This document shows, piece by piece, positions 25,190 to 36,279 of a DNA stretch of 64,000 bases. This DNA is from Crocodylus rhombifer (lineage: Eukaryota > Chordata > Crocodylia > Crocodylidae). The notes beneath the pieces were generated by a model. The model was not told the origin of the DNA. It saw only the letters and a program-made list of their open reading frames with translations, and did not search any database. Position 1 is the first letter of the stretch, and each line of letters opens with the position of its first letter. Location of the stretch: positions 342,595-406,594 of the forward strand of contig JAVSML010024012.1 of the NCBI GenBank assembly GCA_038503035.1, written 5' to 3'. Both the position numbers and the translations under genes were made by a program.

Positions 25190-25731
25190 AGCCAGGTGGG
25201 GGTGTGATCCACCTCAGCTCTTCTTAGCTGCCTTCCCACAGCTAGACTAAATCCCTCCCACCATGGACCCCTGCTTACTTCTGGTTGACTGGGGGTCCCG
25301 GGGCTCACAGGGACACAACAGGCTTCCGCCCATGCATCTCACTCCAGGACTGGGGGGCCAAAGTGCAGCTTCTGCCATTGGGAGGTCCTTTTAAATTCTG
25401 TGTATGCACAGTAGGGCCCACTGGCACCACGCTGCTCTTGAGGGGCTGGATGGTCTCTCCCCCACCAGAGAAGGGGACAGGCGTCCCTGCCCCAGCCTTT
25501 CCCTGCCTCGCACACCAGATGGCACCAGTTATGTGGCTCTGTGGGGGGCTGGACCAAGTAGGAGCTGGGGGGGAGGCGTGATCCTCCTCGGCTCTTAGCT
25601 GCCTCCCTGTAGCTGGGTTAAAACCCTCCCACCACAGGCCCCCACTTACCTCTGGCTAGGCTGGGTATTCTTGGGGGTCCCAGGTCTCACAGGGGCACAA
25701 TGGGCTTCTGCCAGAGCCAGGGGCCAAAGTC
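25190..25731 (-). repeat. Tandem GC-rich units at the CR1 5' end
   Basis: The block starting at 25201 (ggtgtgatccacctcagctc) recurs at 25575 (ggcgtgatcctcctcggctc) with a spacing of about 374 bases. The parallel runs on through 'cccctgcttacctctgg'-like, 'gggggtcc' and 'ggggccaaagt' words. The second unit is cut off at the CR1 5' end. Repeated 5' units are known as promoter modules in some LINEs. That role here is inference. Confidence 0.7.
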
Positions 25732-25928
25732 AAATTAATGAATTTTTTAGTAGTTTAACAAGATGCTGTCTTCCCTTGAAACTTTTTATGTTAAATTGAT
25801 TGGAGGTGTGATACATTTGTGACACGTGTATGCTGCTGAAAACCTAGTAATGGACATAGGCAGGCAAGGTTTTTTGGGTAGATGTGATATCTTTTATTAG
25901 ACCAGCTGAGTAGTTGGAAAAAAGTTCT

Positions 25929-25962
25929 TAGCCAGCTTTCGGGTGCAATCACTCTTCTTCAG
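25929..25962 (-). ncRNA. Hammerhead-like motif relic (left arm)
   Basis: On the minus strand: CTGAAGA, an extra A, a stem GAGTG / CACCC around a short loop, GAAA, a mini-stem GC-TG-GC, then TA. This follows the hammerhead order CUGANGA - stem II - GAAA - stem III - UH. Against it: the additional A before stem II and one A.C mismatch. Activity is not claimed. Confidence 0.35.
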
Positions 25963-25979
25963 GGAGAGACACCCTATGC

Positions 25980-26013
25980 CTGAAGAAGGGTTATTGTGCC
26001 TGAAAACTTGTTA
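25980..26013 (+). ncRNA. Hammerhead-like motif relic (right arm)
   Basis: Same plan on the plus strand: CTGAAGA, an extra A, a weak stem GGGT / GCCT, GAAA, a mini-stem AC-TT-GT and TA. Relative to the left arm the mini-stem has changed from GC/GC to AC/GT with pairing kept. Stem II is weaker. Confidence 0.3.
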
Positions 26014-26300
26014 AGAACTTTTTCCAACTACTTAGTTTGTCTAATAAAAGATATCACATCTACTCAAAGAACCTTGTCTACCTGTCCTTAGACAAACACG
26101 ACTACAACCAAAAACCTAGTAATAGATATAATACTTGCGTAGAAGTACTTTTGATAGTATAGCATATTTTACTGAAATAATTGGTATAAGATTTACGAAT
26201 AGAATCACTTTTCTGTCAATGAACCAGAGGAGTTTTTCTGGTATACTTAAATCTTTTAAATTTAGACAATGCCTAAGATTAGCAGAAATTGACTAAATAA

Positions 26301-27448
26301 CAGAGGTGTACCAATAGAGATTTTTGGGGCTGATACAGATAGCTCATTTTTAAGGAGGCATGTCAGCCGTTACTGATCTGATTTCCAATATGCAGCTCTT
26401 CAACTTGAAGAGTTGTGTCCAACCAGTAAGTCTGATGTGGTGGAAGGGGAGGGAAGGAGTATGTGTGTGTGGAGTAGGGGTACAGATTAAGGCCCCTGCA
26501 GTGAGGGAGGGAATAGGGTTGAGACAGGGGCTGACCAGTGGATGTGGGGAAGGACGCAGAACAGAGCTGGAAGAGGTTTGTCCAGGGGAGAAGTGGGGTG
26601 CCTCCTGGATCTCTGCGGCACAGGGCAGGCTAGGGCTGGGGCTGGGGCTGGGGTGAGCACGGGTTGGAGGTGTGGCTTGAGGGGGCATGAGAAGGGAGGG
26701 TGGAGGGGTAGCTCTTGGCACTGCACAGCTCATCCAGTGCTCGTCTGGTGACTCCTACCACTGCTCTCACCGCTCATCTGGGAGGGCATGGGGGGGGGTG
26801 CCCCCAGATCTGCCTGGCCCCAACCCACTCTGCCCTGCCCCACGCAGATACAGGGGCACCCCTTCCATGAGACAAGCACCAGATGAGCTGCGTGCAGCAG
26901 CAGGAGCCACCCCCACTCCCTTCCTGTGCTCCCCCAATGAGCCATGCCTCTGTCCTGCATGTGCCCTGGCCCCTGCTGGGCAGGCCCAGCCCCACAACCT
27001 CCCTAACTGCGGGGGCCTTGATCTTCTCCCCCAACACCCTTCCCCTTCCCCCACACCAGACTCATCAGCTTCACACAGTACTCCACGCTGCCACCTCTGC
27101 TTCTCATTGTCTACGTCAGACATGGGCAAAATGTGGCCCGGGGGCCGGATGCGGCCCACCAAGCTGTTCCATCTGGCCCACAGGGCGCCCCCAAAAATTA
27201 AGAAAATTAATATTTATCTACCCCTGGCTGCCTGTCATGTGGCCCTCAATGGCTTGCCAAAACTCAGTAAGTGGCCTTCCGCCCAAAATAATTGCCTGCC
27301 CCTGCCCTATGTGCTGCACTGCAGCTGTGCATATGCACGAGCGTTTATCAGACAAATTATCGGCCTCATTGGGCCGATTTCTGATACAGAAAATTTTCTT
27401 TATATCGGTGCCGATCTGACATCAGACCAATGTATCAGTACATCTCTA
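26301..27448. mobile_element. GC-rich hAT element, 1.15 kb, perfect target duplication
   Basis: Ends CAGAGGTGTACC and GTACATCTCTA (inverted), flanked by ctaaataa (26293-26300 and 27449-27456); the identity extends to 10 bp (actaaataac). The subterminal zones carry 'gccgatttctgatac'-type words and the middle is C/G-rich. It has no transposase, so the long frames inside (275 codons at 26687-27514) are spurious. Family members in the opposite orientation are at 39045-39393 and 54178-55141. It hosts the MITE at 27117-27304. Confidence 0.9.
27117..27304. mobile_element. hAT-type MITE nested in the GC-rich hAT
   Basis: 188 bp, with ends CAGACATGGGCAA and TTGCCTGCCCCTG. The flanks gtctacgt and ccctatgt agree at 5 of 8. 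The interior matches the MITE at 24269-24454 over most of its length, including the 'attaagaaaattaatattta' block and 'ggcttgccaaaactcagtaag'. Confidence 0.8.
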
Positions 27449-27811
27449 CTAAATAACTTATTTGCTATTTTGGCAACCAATTCATATTGTGCTTCTCTCT
27501 TGAACAGTCCATAGTGATGCATGAATATTTCTCAGCGCTTATAACTTATCTGTAGCAGTTCAAGTTAGACATATTAAAACCGAATGGGAAGCTCTTGTCT
27601 TCGTTGGCAGCACCAGGTAGAGAGGAGAGGGAAGAATTGTTTGTTTTTGATGCTGTTCATTTTTTTAAAGATGTTTTGAAACTATTCCTTCTAGGCATTT
27701 TAATTCATCTGTATATTGAGTTTTACACACCATGCCATTACGGAATTAGCTGGTTTTGCTAAATTCTTTTTTTTTCCATATCATTCTTTGTGTTAAAAAT
27801 TTTAATTGGTG

Positions 27812-28023
27812 TCAGCAACATTTTGAAATGGGGGGCCACCATAGCAAAATTTAGCTCCAAGTATAGGCCACAGCTACAGCCACAGCCACCACTCCGTGCC
27901 CTCCCCTCCACAGTGCCATTACTCGTCTCTGCCCTATGGATGGAGCCCCTTGCTGCTAAACACGGGCCAAGTTCCCTGAGTCTTTGGGCTGGATTTGTCC
28001 CATGGGCTATAGATTGCTGACCC
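27812..28023. mobile_element. hAT-like MITE fragment
   Basis: Starts near 'gtcagcaacattttga' and ends 'atagattgctgacccc', an imperfect inverted pair. The 'cccatgggctatagattgc' wording mirrors the start of the element at 19609. The target duplication is not evident. Confidence 0.5.
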
Positions 28024-30357
28024 CAGATCTAAATAATTCAGTAAGCAGTGATTTACATGAGAGGCTTGCGTGGCATATTTTGGTAATATCTGTCTTATTC
28101 TACTAGCTGTTGAGGCATTCGTAGTAAATTTCTTATTGAATATTGATCATTTACTTTTCTTTACTTTTTGTGACTTTAATCAGATTTTAATTTACTTTCT
28201 TCTCACTCTGTGATCACCAGGTTTCCAAAACAGTCTTTTGCAGAAGATTTAATCAAACCTTTTGCAATTGTGAAAGTGTATATTGACAAGCACATAATCT
28301 CTCTTTCTTTTTTCTCCTATTGCTGTTTTGAGACATTCAAATAATTCTAATGACTTAGAGAAGCACAATTTACCTAAAACTGTAGTTTTGCCCCTACATG
28401 TTACATTTGAATCATTTTTATTTTTAAATGAGGATTGAAACTACTTTTCCTGATACTGAAACAAGACTTGCTGATGTTTAGTTCTCAGAGTCACACTTTG
28501 GACCTTTTAAGAAATATGTGTACATTACTGGCCACTAAGATCCCCCCCCCCCCCCCCCCCCCCGAGAGAATGGCTGTCCTTGATAATTTGCATGTTTCAG
28601 TTAGTTGTTTGGTCTTTGGTTCCTTCACAGATGTCAAATGAATGTCGTTTGGTCCTGGTGATTTATTGTAACTTAAATTTAAAACTACAGTTAAAGTTTG
28701 TTAACCCGTTATACCTTTGTTCTCTGTAAAGAATAACTCTGGGTTTATTATTTTGCTCAGTCTTCTATTGTACAGATTGCTATCAAGGGACAGTATCTTA
28801 TGTGTAGTCTCTTTGTCTCTTTCTAGCCCATCTATTGCTGGTTATTACTCCTGATGTATTTAAGAACTTGTTTATATGTTTTTGGCTGTCTTTTCTTCAG
28901 GTTTCCTAATTCCAATCTTGTAATTTGGCTGTCAGAATTTGTTCCTTTACTGTTAAGGTACTTTTCCTTAAACATGTCAGACTTTTTCCTTTATTCTGAG
29001 GGATGGGCTCTCTTTCTAGCTCTGAGTATTAATCTAAACTAGTTGTGAGGTTTCGTGGATTTTTGCTGGCAATTATTTTTCATTTTTGCTTAGTTATTTT
29101 TTTCTACTATGATAAAGTTAGTGTAATACTGTACTTCTTACCTTTCCCATGCTATACACACCACCTTATATTTTCAAAAATGGTCAAACTTAACTATGCT
29201 CCATTTGCTGTTACTTAGTGTCTTTAATCATCCTGCTTGAAACAACTCTTGTTTATATGAGAATACTGCTATAAAACTATTCGGCCAACCCTTGTCAAAC
29301 TCTTGAGACAGTTGTAATCTTCTGTTGCTGATAATTTGTTGTCTAGTACTTCTCAGTTTCCAATATTCGTCAGTGCTGGTGTAGTCAAGAGGCCAAATGA
29401 TTTAGTCTATCATATAATTCAGAATGCTTGGCCTAACATTTCTAATATGTTCCCATTCAAGATGGAAATGTATCTTATTTATATTGTGTAAATTGCTATA
29501 GTGGCTAAATACTAATTACCCAGATCTCTAATTTACAGAAATCATTCTTTGTAATACTGTTCCCCCACTCCTTTAATTAACCTTTTTTGTATACTTAATA
29601 TCCAGGAAGTACAAATATTAATTCTTATCCCACATTTTTGAGAAATGTCAGTTTGTGCCTAGGTGATAAAATAAAGACTAGGGAAAGCATCTATCTTTAC
29701 TTAAAAGGTTCTTGCTGCATCAGTGTTGTAGACTTTAGCTGTCATTTGTAGCAGTAACTATTTTTAGTCTCTTATTTTAGTCAGGCTATAGTTTACTGCT
29801 CCTTGTCATTCTGTCTTTTCCTGGCACAACCATAATTAACTTACATACTGTTGCTGGATACAAAATTTTGCTTGTATTTCTGTTTTTGGGTTGGCTGCAC
29901 TGTGTGTATGTGGAAGCTGCTTTTTAAGTAAGTGGGAACTTACCATCGTAAGTAAATTGCTGCTGACCTAGTTGTGTAGGGATGCAGCTGGGTGCTAGGG
30001 CAAAGCGGAAGTGGCAACTTCTGGTTACTGGCACGATGGTAAGTACACAGCTGTCAGCAGCAGCCACTTTATTTTCACCTCTCCCCACAAGCTGACATTC
30101 AGGACAGCTGCGCCATTGCCCCACTTTAGTTCTGCTACTGCTGGCCTTTTTTCTTTGGATCCTGTTGAGTCAGTGGTGTCTATTTTATTTCCATAAGAAA
30201 TTATTTTAAATTAAATTTAAGACTGCTGTGTAACCATTTTGAAGAAAGGTATCTGTAACATTGAAGTGTAAACCATGGGGCAAGTGAGAGTTTGGGAAGG
30301 AGAATTGAACTCTCAGCTTACTCATCTGTCCCAAAATTAAGAAACATTGAAATTAAG
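28024..30357. other. Intron stretch, only a C-run
   Basis: AT-rich intron. Its one landmark is an uninterrupted run of 22 C at 28542-28563. Nothing else is recognised. Confidence 0.5.
28542..28563. repeat. C22 homopolymer
   Basis: Twenty-two consecutive C. On the opposite strand this is a G22 run that could form a G-quadruplex. Its true length is uncertain because such runs are error-prone in sequencing. Confidence 0.9.
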
Positions 30358-30440
30358 GGAGGGCCAGATTCTGCTACCATTAACACCATTAATCTTGGTG
30401 TTCCACTGAATTATTGAAGTTACTCACGTAGTGAACTATT
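30358..30440. repeat. Possible sauropsid repeat fragment
   Basis: 'ggccagattctgctacc' followed by 'gttccactgaattattgaagt' resembles a common decayed sauropsid repeat. Weak, from memory. Confidence 0.25.
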
Positions 30441-32182
30441 AACAAAACAAAAATGAAAAGCTAAAAACACCAAAAACAAAATCCACAGTCCACTCTCATG
30501 ATTTACTCTATTAGACATAGTGATATGCTGTATAAGTAATAACTATTCACTGCACTGCTATATTTTGCTAGGTACTGGAGATATATAATATCTTACATTA
30601 TTTACCTCATTACGGTTTGAAACAGCTGTTTGTTTATGTTATGGAAGAAAAAAACTAGTATTCTCATCTTTGGGTTGGAAAATTGAATTTTTAAATTTTG
30701 TGGTAAGATTTGGAGGGATACCCAAATTTAACATTAGGTATATATGGAACTTCAGACAAAGTACTAAGCAGAGGTGCCTGCAGTTGATTTCTGGTAGCTA
30801 TTCATTTGGAATTAAAATCTAATGGCATTTCTTTAAAAAGAAATGTGTTGACCTATTTGCAATTTAATGAATTCTAATGTCTGAAGATATATATGAGCTA
30901 TTGCAAAGTGTATAATGGTTACTTGGATTTTTAAACAGGGTTGTTTCCCTAATTCAGTAACATCATATTAAGGTCCCTGGGGTACCTTTTAAGTATGACA
31001 AATACCACATAGCATCAAAGTCAGTCCATGCTAAAGATTTATATATTCATGTCTCATAAATCACAGCAACCAATATACTTAATAAATCTTGGTTTTCGGT
31101 TGCTATTTCACTGTACTGGTAAATGCAGCAACAAGGTCGCAAAATGTATATGGATTTGTAGCCATCTGCACTGTAACAGAAGACACATTCATTTAAAAAA
31201 AAGAAAACATGGCAAATTGTCAAGATATATGTGGTTTTTACCTCATGTAGACTAATTAAGTTTGTAAAGAGGCTCTTATGAGTAATAATATACAAATGAA
31301 AATAAAAAAATGATACTGGGTTCTTAGGTTGTCACTCTCAAACTACAGCAGTTTTAACAAGGAATTGTATTCAGCTCTGTTTTAATCATATTGTCTCCAG
31401 TGCAGTTATCATACATTTAATTTGATCCGGAGCAGTTTGGGGTCAGAATTGAAAGTAGTAAAAACTTGTAAAATAGTGGTGCTAGACTGTAGCCCAGATT
31501 TATTTTACATATATATTTTCTATGTTGTTGACTATTTGCAGCTTTCTAACATCACCTCTCTTATGTCACTGAGATCATGAGTGTTGAAACAACTCTGCAT
31601 GAGAAGCGTTGCAAGATTTTGAATCCCATAACGGCAGCTGGCATCACAGTTAATGAGGGGAACTTAAAAGGAGTCCAAAGTTTATGGCAAATCCTTTCAG
31701 TTTCTTCCATTTTCATGAAAGGTAGTAGGAAATATTGGCCAGTGCAATTCCTTCCTTCCTTCTGTCCTTCACTGTGAAGGCCTCCTATGAAGACTCCACC
31801 TCCCCCCTCCCCCCAACTTACCTGCAGGAGCTGCTCTCCAAGCTGCCTGGAAGCCATGCGAATGTGTGCGTGTGCACGTGTACATGGTGCCCCCTGCTGG
31901 TCACCCTTTTCCTGCTCCCCCAAGTCTCTTGCAGGCTGGAACTCTCAGCCTGCAAGAGGAAACCACTGTTTCCTGCGTTTTTCTCTTTTAAAGAAAAAGT
32001 TCTGGGTTTTTCTTCAAATGCAGAAATCCAGGTTTTCGTGTTTAGGTTTCATGATGAATGAAAAACCCAGATCCATGTTGATCAGTTTGGTTACTAGTGC
32101 TTGGGATAGGTTTTTAAGTGTATGGATGTACCTGGGACTGGTTGGTATATACATACATGACAGTGCTTGCCAAACTTCATCC
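30441..32182. other. Intron stretch with one CTCF-like site
   Basis: AT-rich to about 31.7 kb, then a moderately GC-rich patch (31780-31960) that contains the CTCF-core match at 31887-31900. No gene is supported. Confidence 0.45.
31887..31900 (-). promoter_or_regulatory. CTCF core motif match (reverse)
   Basis: The minus strand reads CCAGCAGGGGGCAC, which fits CCASYAGRKGGCRS at all 14 positions and is close to the strongest genomic CTCF cores. It points towards the forward site at 9683, so the two are convergent, 22 kb apart. It lies in a GC-richer patch that may itself be an old insert. Confidence 0.6.
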
Positions 32183-32190
32183 TTAACCAG

Positions 32191-33547
32191 TAGGTCTGTA
32201 CGAAGCTTTGGCAGCTGATTTGATTTGGAAGAGAATTGGCCTGATTTGGGGACTGAATTTCCAAATTTGAAAAGAATCAGGAGACCAATTGAAAGCTCCA
32301 AATCTATTCAGAGTATCTGAATCAATTTGGAAAAGCTTCAGAAAAGATTTGGCCACTTTGGAGATTCGACCATGGACTAAAAAGACATCTGACAGAGTTG
32401 CCTCCAACTGGTAAGTTTGCTGGGGTTGGGGGAGGAGGAAGGAAAGGGGTGTGGGGGACACTGGGGCTAGGACAAGATGCCCAGCTGGAGCTGGGGGTGT
32501 GGGACTCGGGGAGGGAGGTGTGGGATGCAGGCACGGCAGTACTCAAAAGCATGAACTATGCCGTGCTACCTCATGCCCACCTGGGGCAGGAGGGGATGTG
32601 GATGTGGCTCACTCCATGTCGAAGGGGGCAAGCAGCACTCAGCCCCGCTCCCAGCACGGATGCAGGTGTGGCAGCACTGGGAGCTTGCTGCCTGGCGGGA
32701 GCCATGCTTGCATCATGCCCTCTCTGCCTGGGCAAGCAACAGCAGAGCATAGTCCCCATGGCTCCCTGCACTGAGGCAGAGGCAGGCATAACTGAAGGAG
32801 CCATGGGAGAAGCCCCCATGACTGCCCTACCTGGCCTCATCCCTGGCTTGGCCCTAGACTCCTGGCTCTTTAAAAAAACAAACAAACAAACACTGCACTG
32901 ACCAGATGCAGTAGCTATGATCAAAGCCTATGGGCGCTAGCGGCAGAGCCCCCCCTGCACAGTGTGGGGGGAAACAGGGATGGCCCCCCCCGCTGGTGCC
33001 GTGCACTATCCAGGAGCTGGGGCAGCTCAGAGCCCGGCACCACTCAACCCTGGCAGCCTTAGCTCCCAGGTGCCCTCCCGAGCCGCACTGCAACTGTGCG
33101 ATGCGACAGCTGCCACATGGGGGGGGTGATCCTCACTGCCTCATGCTGTACAGGGGACACTACCATGAGCGCCCAGAGGCCCCAATTGCTGCTGCTGCAG
33201 TCAGTGAGTGTGGGGCTTTTTTTTTAAGGGCTGGGACTAGGCTGGGGCCAGGTAGGGGATGGGGCTGGGAAGGACAGCCATGGGGGTTTCTTCTGCAGCT
33301 CCCTCCACCCGGGGAGAGGCAGGCACAGCTGCAGGAGTCACGACAGAACCTGCTGCTGCCCGGCTGTACCTGCCTCTCCCCAATTGATCCAAATCACCGA
33401 ATCTCTCTGAAGAAGCGCCGAATCTTCCAGAGCCAGTTCAGCTGAACTAATTCGGGACAGTGATCCGAAGCTCCAAATCTAATCACTGTAGTCTGAATTG
33501 GCCGAATTGTAATCCAAATCAAATACTTCCCTACTTGCACAGGCCTA
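32191..33547. mobile_element. GC-rich hAT element, 1.36 kb
   Basis: Starts TAGGTCTGTACGAAG and ends 'cttgcacaggccta' (inverted). The flanks ttaaccag and ataatgag agree at 5 of 8. The subterminal 'gattcggaat'-like zones and GC-rich core match the smaller copy at 14634-15254. Frames inside reach 171 codons but show low-complexity composition and no transposase motif. Confidence 0.8.
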
Positions 33548-33599
33548 ATAATGAGTGCTGCTGTGGCTGAGCTCTATCTGCTCCCCCACTGAAACACAA

Positions 33600-33645
33600 A
33601 ATTTCATTTCATTTCATTTCATAGATTTCATTTCATAGATTTCAA
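33600..33645. repeat. ATTTC / ATTTCATAG simple repeat
   Basis: Tandem 'atttc' units pass into 'atttcatag' units. The 9-base unit resembles the repeated tail of CR1 elements in antisense, but no CR1 body follows. Confidence 0.7.
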
Positions 33646-34045
33646 AATGAGCAAGTAGTTTATGGTTTCACCTTATGTTCTGTGATTTTTGAGTTGGTGG
33701 AAGGGACCTGCAAATCTAGGTTGTGGGTGCATCATTTTTTTTAATGCATCCCAACAAATAAAGAATGTGTAAGGACCATAGTCAGTACTTTTTCCCCCCT
33801 ACTTTATGTGGATTGACCTAATGGATTTATATAAAGCTGTGTATTTACACAGCGAAGGGAAAATGTTTTTTGGAACCTATTTTGTGATGGCTTCAACTAA
33901 TAATTCTGATAAAAATAGCGTTGCATACATCTAGAATTCATCAGCTATATAATTTGCCATAAAAGGGTTTCCTTCTTCGTGACTATACATTGTCCATCTC
34001 AAAGAATTCTGCTTGCAGATAAATAACCTTTATTTTTTCCATTTT

Positions 34046-34084
<39 letters not shown>

Positions 34085-36279
34085 AAAACAATATTGGAAC
34101 AGCTTTGGAAAAACTATAGGTTTACATGTAGCAAGCGATTACATTTTGCTGCTGTTTTGGTGCTGTTTCCTTCTTTGCTTTTTTGTACTTAACCACTTCT
34201 TTGCTGCCTAATCAAGCTGGTAAAAGAGGAAGCCTAGATGAGAGATCAGCATTTCAAAACATGCCTTTTTCTATCATTCTGTGCTGGAATGATGAACACC
34301 AGTGTAGATTTTATTCTAGCATTATTGTTAAGGTCTAATGTGTTAGATCCAGCATTTCTTTCAACAATATGATCTGTAGAGAATATTCTCATAAAATTTA
34401 AATACAGATTATGTTGTAATAGTTTTGAAACGGCACGTTGAAGTATTTTAGTAGGATGTTTCCATTGATGTTACCTTTTATTAGGAATTTGTAAATCTGT
34501 TATAAGACTTCATTGAATTAAACTTAATCTGAGATCCTAGCTTGGTGTTATCTTTTTTTTTGTGATAACTTTATAAAAAATAGTACAGTGCCTGAATTGT
34601 ATGGTTGTTAACTTGTTTTGATGTTACAACATGTGTTCTGTAGTAAGAAAGATCTCTGTCATTTGTCATTAAATTTGACCTACTGATGTAGGCAGTTACA
34701 ACTTTACACTGACATTTTGGGAGAAAATAATAAGGAGCAGAAATTTTTAAATCAAATTTCCAAATCCTTGAGGAATAGATAGTTGCAAAATAAATAGTTG
34801 TAGTGCATTATGCTCTCCCCTACCTCCTGCCAATGACACACTGTTGGGTTGGGAAAAGAAGAAAGTAGTGGGAAAACAATACATATATGCAGCATTCCTC
34901 CAACCACCTAAAGGAAAAGAACCAAAAATAGAAAAGGACGAAAGATGCTGAAAGTAAGAATGAAATGGAAACTTCATGGACAAGGGGGAAAAGTAGTAAA
35001 ATATTTAGGTCAGTAAACTTTTTCTTTTTTTAAGCCCTATACACTTCGCAGTTGTATGCAAGACATAGGCAAAATACATGGCCTCCAAACCTGACATGCT
35101 GTAGGAAGGGGAAAAGTCTAGTGGGAGGTGATTGGCTCCCTCAATTTTCCCACTTCTCATGGGTCAAGCCAGGAGCAAAAGACAGTTCTGACAAGCACAA
35201 CAAAACAAAATAAAATGCTTCAAAACTCCAAATGCTTCAAAAGTATGTGCTTATCTTGTCACTTTCAGAAAGCAGACAGAAAAGTACTAGTACAGCGAGC
35301 TTCACTGTTACTGGACATTAAAGAAAATCATATATTAATACAGAAGTCTCTGTTACATTATGTTCTTTTTATATTTGTGAGTAGTGAAATGGTGCTTCTG
35401 GCCCCATTTCTCGGTGAGAAGGGTTCCTGTCAAAATTCTGCTTCTCATCATGAGTTACTGCCCTTGCCTTACTTTTAAGTAAGGATAACTTGGTATTTCT
35501 GTTGCCCACTGTTTTATCTTCCTATCTGACGTACATGCCCCAGACACTGTCACAGTACCACAGTATGTTTTATTTCTGACATTAGCCTTATAGATAGTTA
35601 GTGACTTAATCATGAAGCTTGTGCTTGGAAATAAACTGAATTGACTCCTGGCCACTCTTCATTTTGAACAGGAATATCCGCCCAAGTGTTTGATGTGGTT
35701 CGACTAATCCACTTCTAAAGTTAATTCAAATTAATTTTCCTTGGGCCTTTCCTATACAAAATGATAGGATTTATTTTAGGTGCTTTGTACTGAGTGGCAT
35801 GCAATAGTAGAACCTACACAGCTTTACCAAGCCACCTTTAACTTCATTGCAAGTCATTACTTCTAAATGTGGGGAATTTTCTTGGAAGCACACACTTGAG
35901 TGTTGACAAATATCCTGCATTCTATTGCATTGCTTATAGGCTCTCTGCACAGTGGATTTATCATCACAGGGAATCATGGGCTATGTACCAGAACTTGGTC
36001 TGACATCCTCTGCATTTCCGCATGCAGGGGTCAGATGCTGAAAATCCCATGATTCACCTCTCGTTTTGGTAGTCAGTTTTGTTTTCCAGTTCCTAAGACA
36101 TTGTTATGAACCAAACAGTCTCTTGAGCAGATATGGTGCTAATTGAGAATATGTATTGGCTTGTGCACATTCCTAATGTATTTGAAATATAATTGAGAAA
36201 AAGACGGAAGAGGAACTGAGGAGAGTCAGTAGATGTATAGGTTTTTTTCTTGGAAAATTCTCATTCTGTGCAGTGCTGT
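33646..36279. other. Intron stretch with a TA repeat
   Basis: AT-rich intron. It includes a (TA)n microsatellite at 34052-34081. No coding or RNA feature is supported. Confidence 0.5.
34052..34081. repeat. (TA)15 microsatellite
   Basis: About 30 bp of uninterrupted alternating T and A. Confidence 0.9.

Larger units (their letters stand above)
21231..25731 (-). mobile_element. Near full-length CR1 LINE in antisense
   Basis: About 4.5 kb (4.3 kb without the nested MITE), flanked by the 9-bp direct repeat aaattaatg (21222-21230 and 25732-25740). In minus orientation it has a GC-rich 5' region with tandem units, ORF1 with esterase-like motifs, ORF2 with endonuclease and reverse transcriptase, and the characteristic CR1 3' end ('ctatgaaat' at about 21240, preceded by 'ggtccttccagccctaatg' wording). 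Both ORFs are broken by frameshifts. It lies against NIPBL transcription. Full length is unusual, since most CR1 copies are 5'-truncated, as the other copies here are. Confidence 0.9.
25852..26110. mobile_element. Fold-back, Penelope-like terminal repeat pair
   Basis: Two inverted halves (about 25860-25962 minus, 25980-26085 plus) share 'gaactttttccaacta', 'ctaataaaagatatcacat' and 'caaagaaccttg'. The insertion is flanked by a 13-bp direct repeat, aaaacctagtaat (25839-25851 and 26111-26123), longer than hAT or mariner duplications and in the range for retroelements. The 3' end reads 'aacacgactacaacc'. From memory, this wording belongs to a sauropsid repeat I associate with Penelope-like elements, which often insert as inverted partial copies. 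The family name needs a library search. Confidence 0.6.

Noticed and set aside
26687..27514. 275-codon plus-strand open frame as a gene
   Set aside because: It runs across the GC-rich hAT core, the nested MITE and the flank. Low-complexity composition, no domain, explained by transposon sequence.
29938..30061. Fold-back hairpin
   Set aside because: acttaccatcg / cgatggtaagt and gctgctgac / gtcagcagc are each complementary, but the second pair is not nested in the first, so they do not form one hairpin.
33600..33645. CR1 3' end
   Set aside because: The repeated 'atttcatag' words look like an antisense CR1 tail, but no CR1 body adjoins, so I list it only as a simple repeat.
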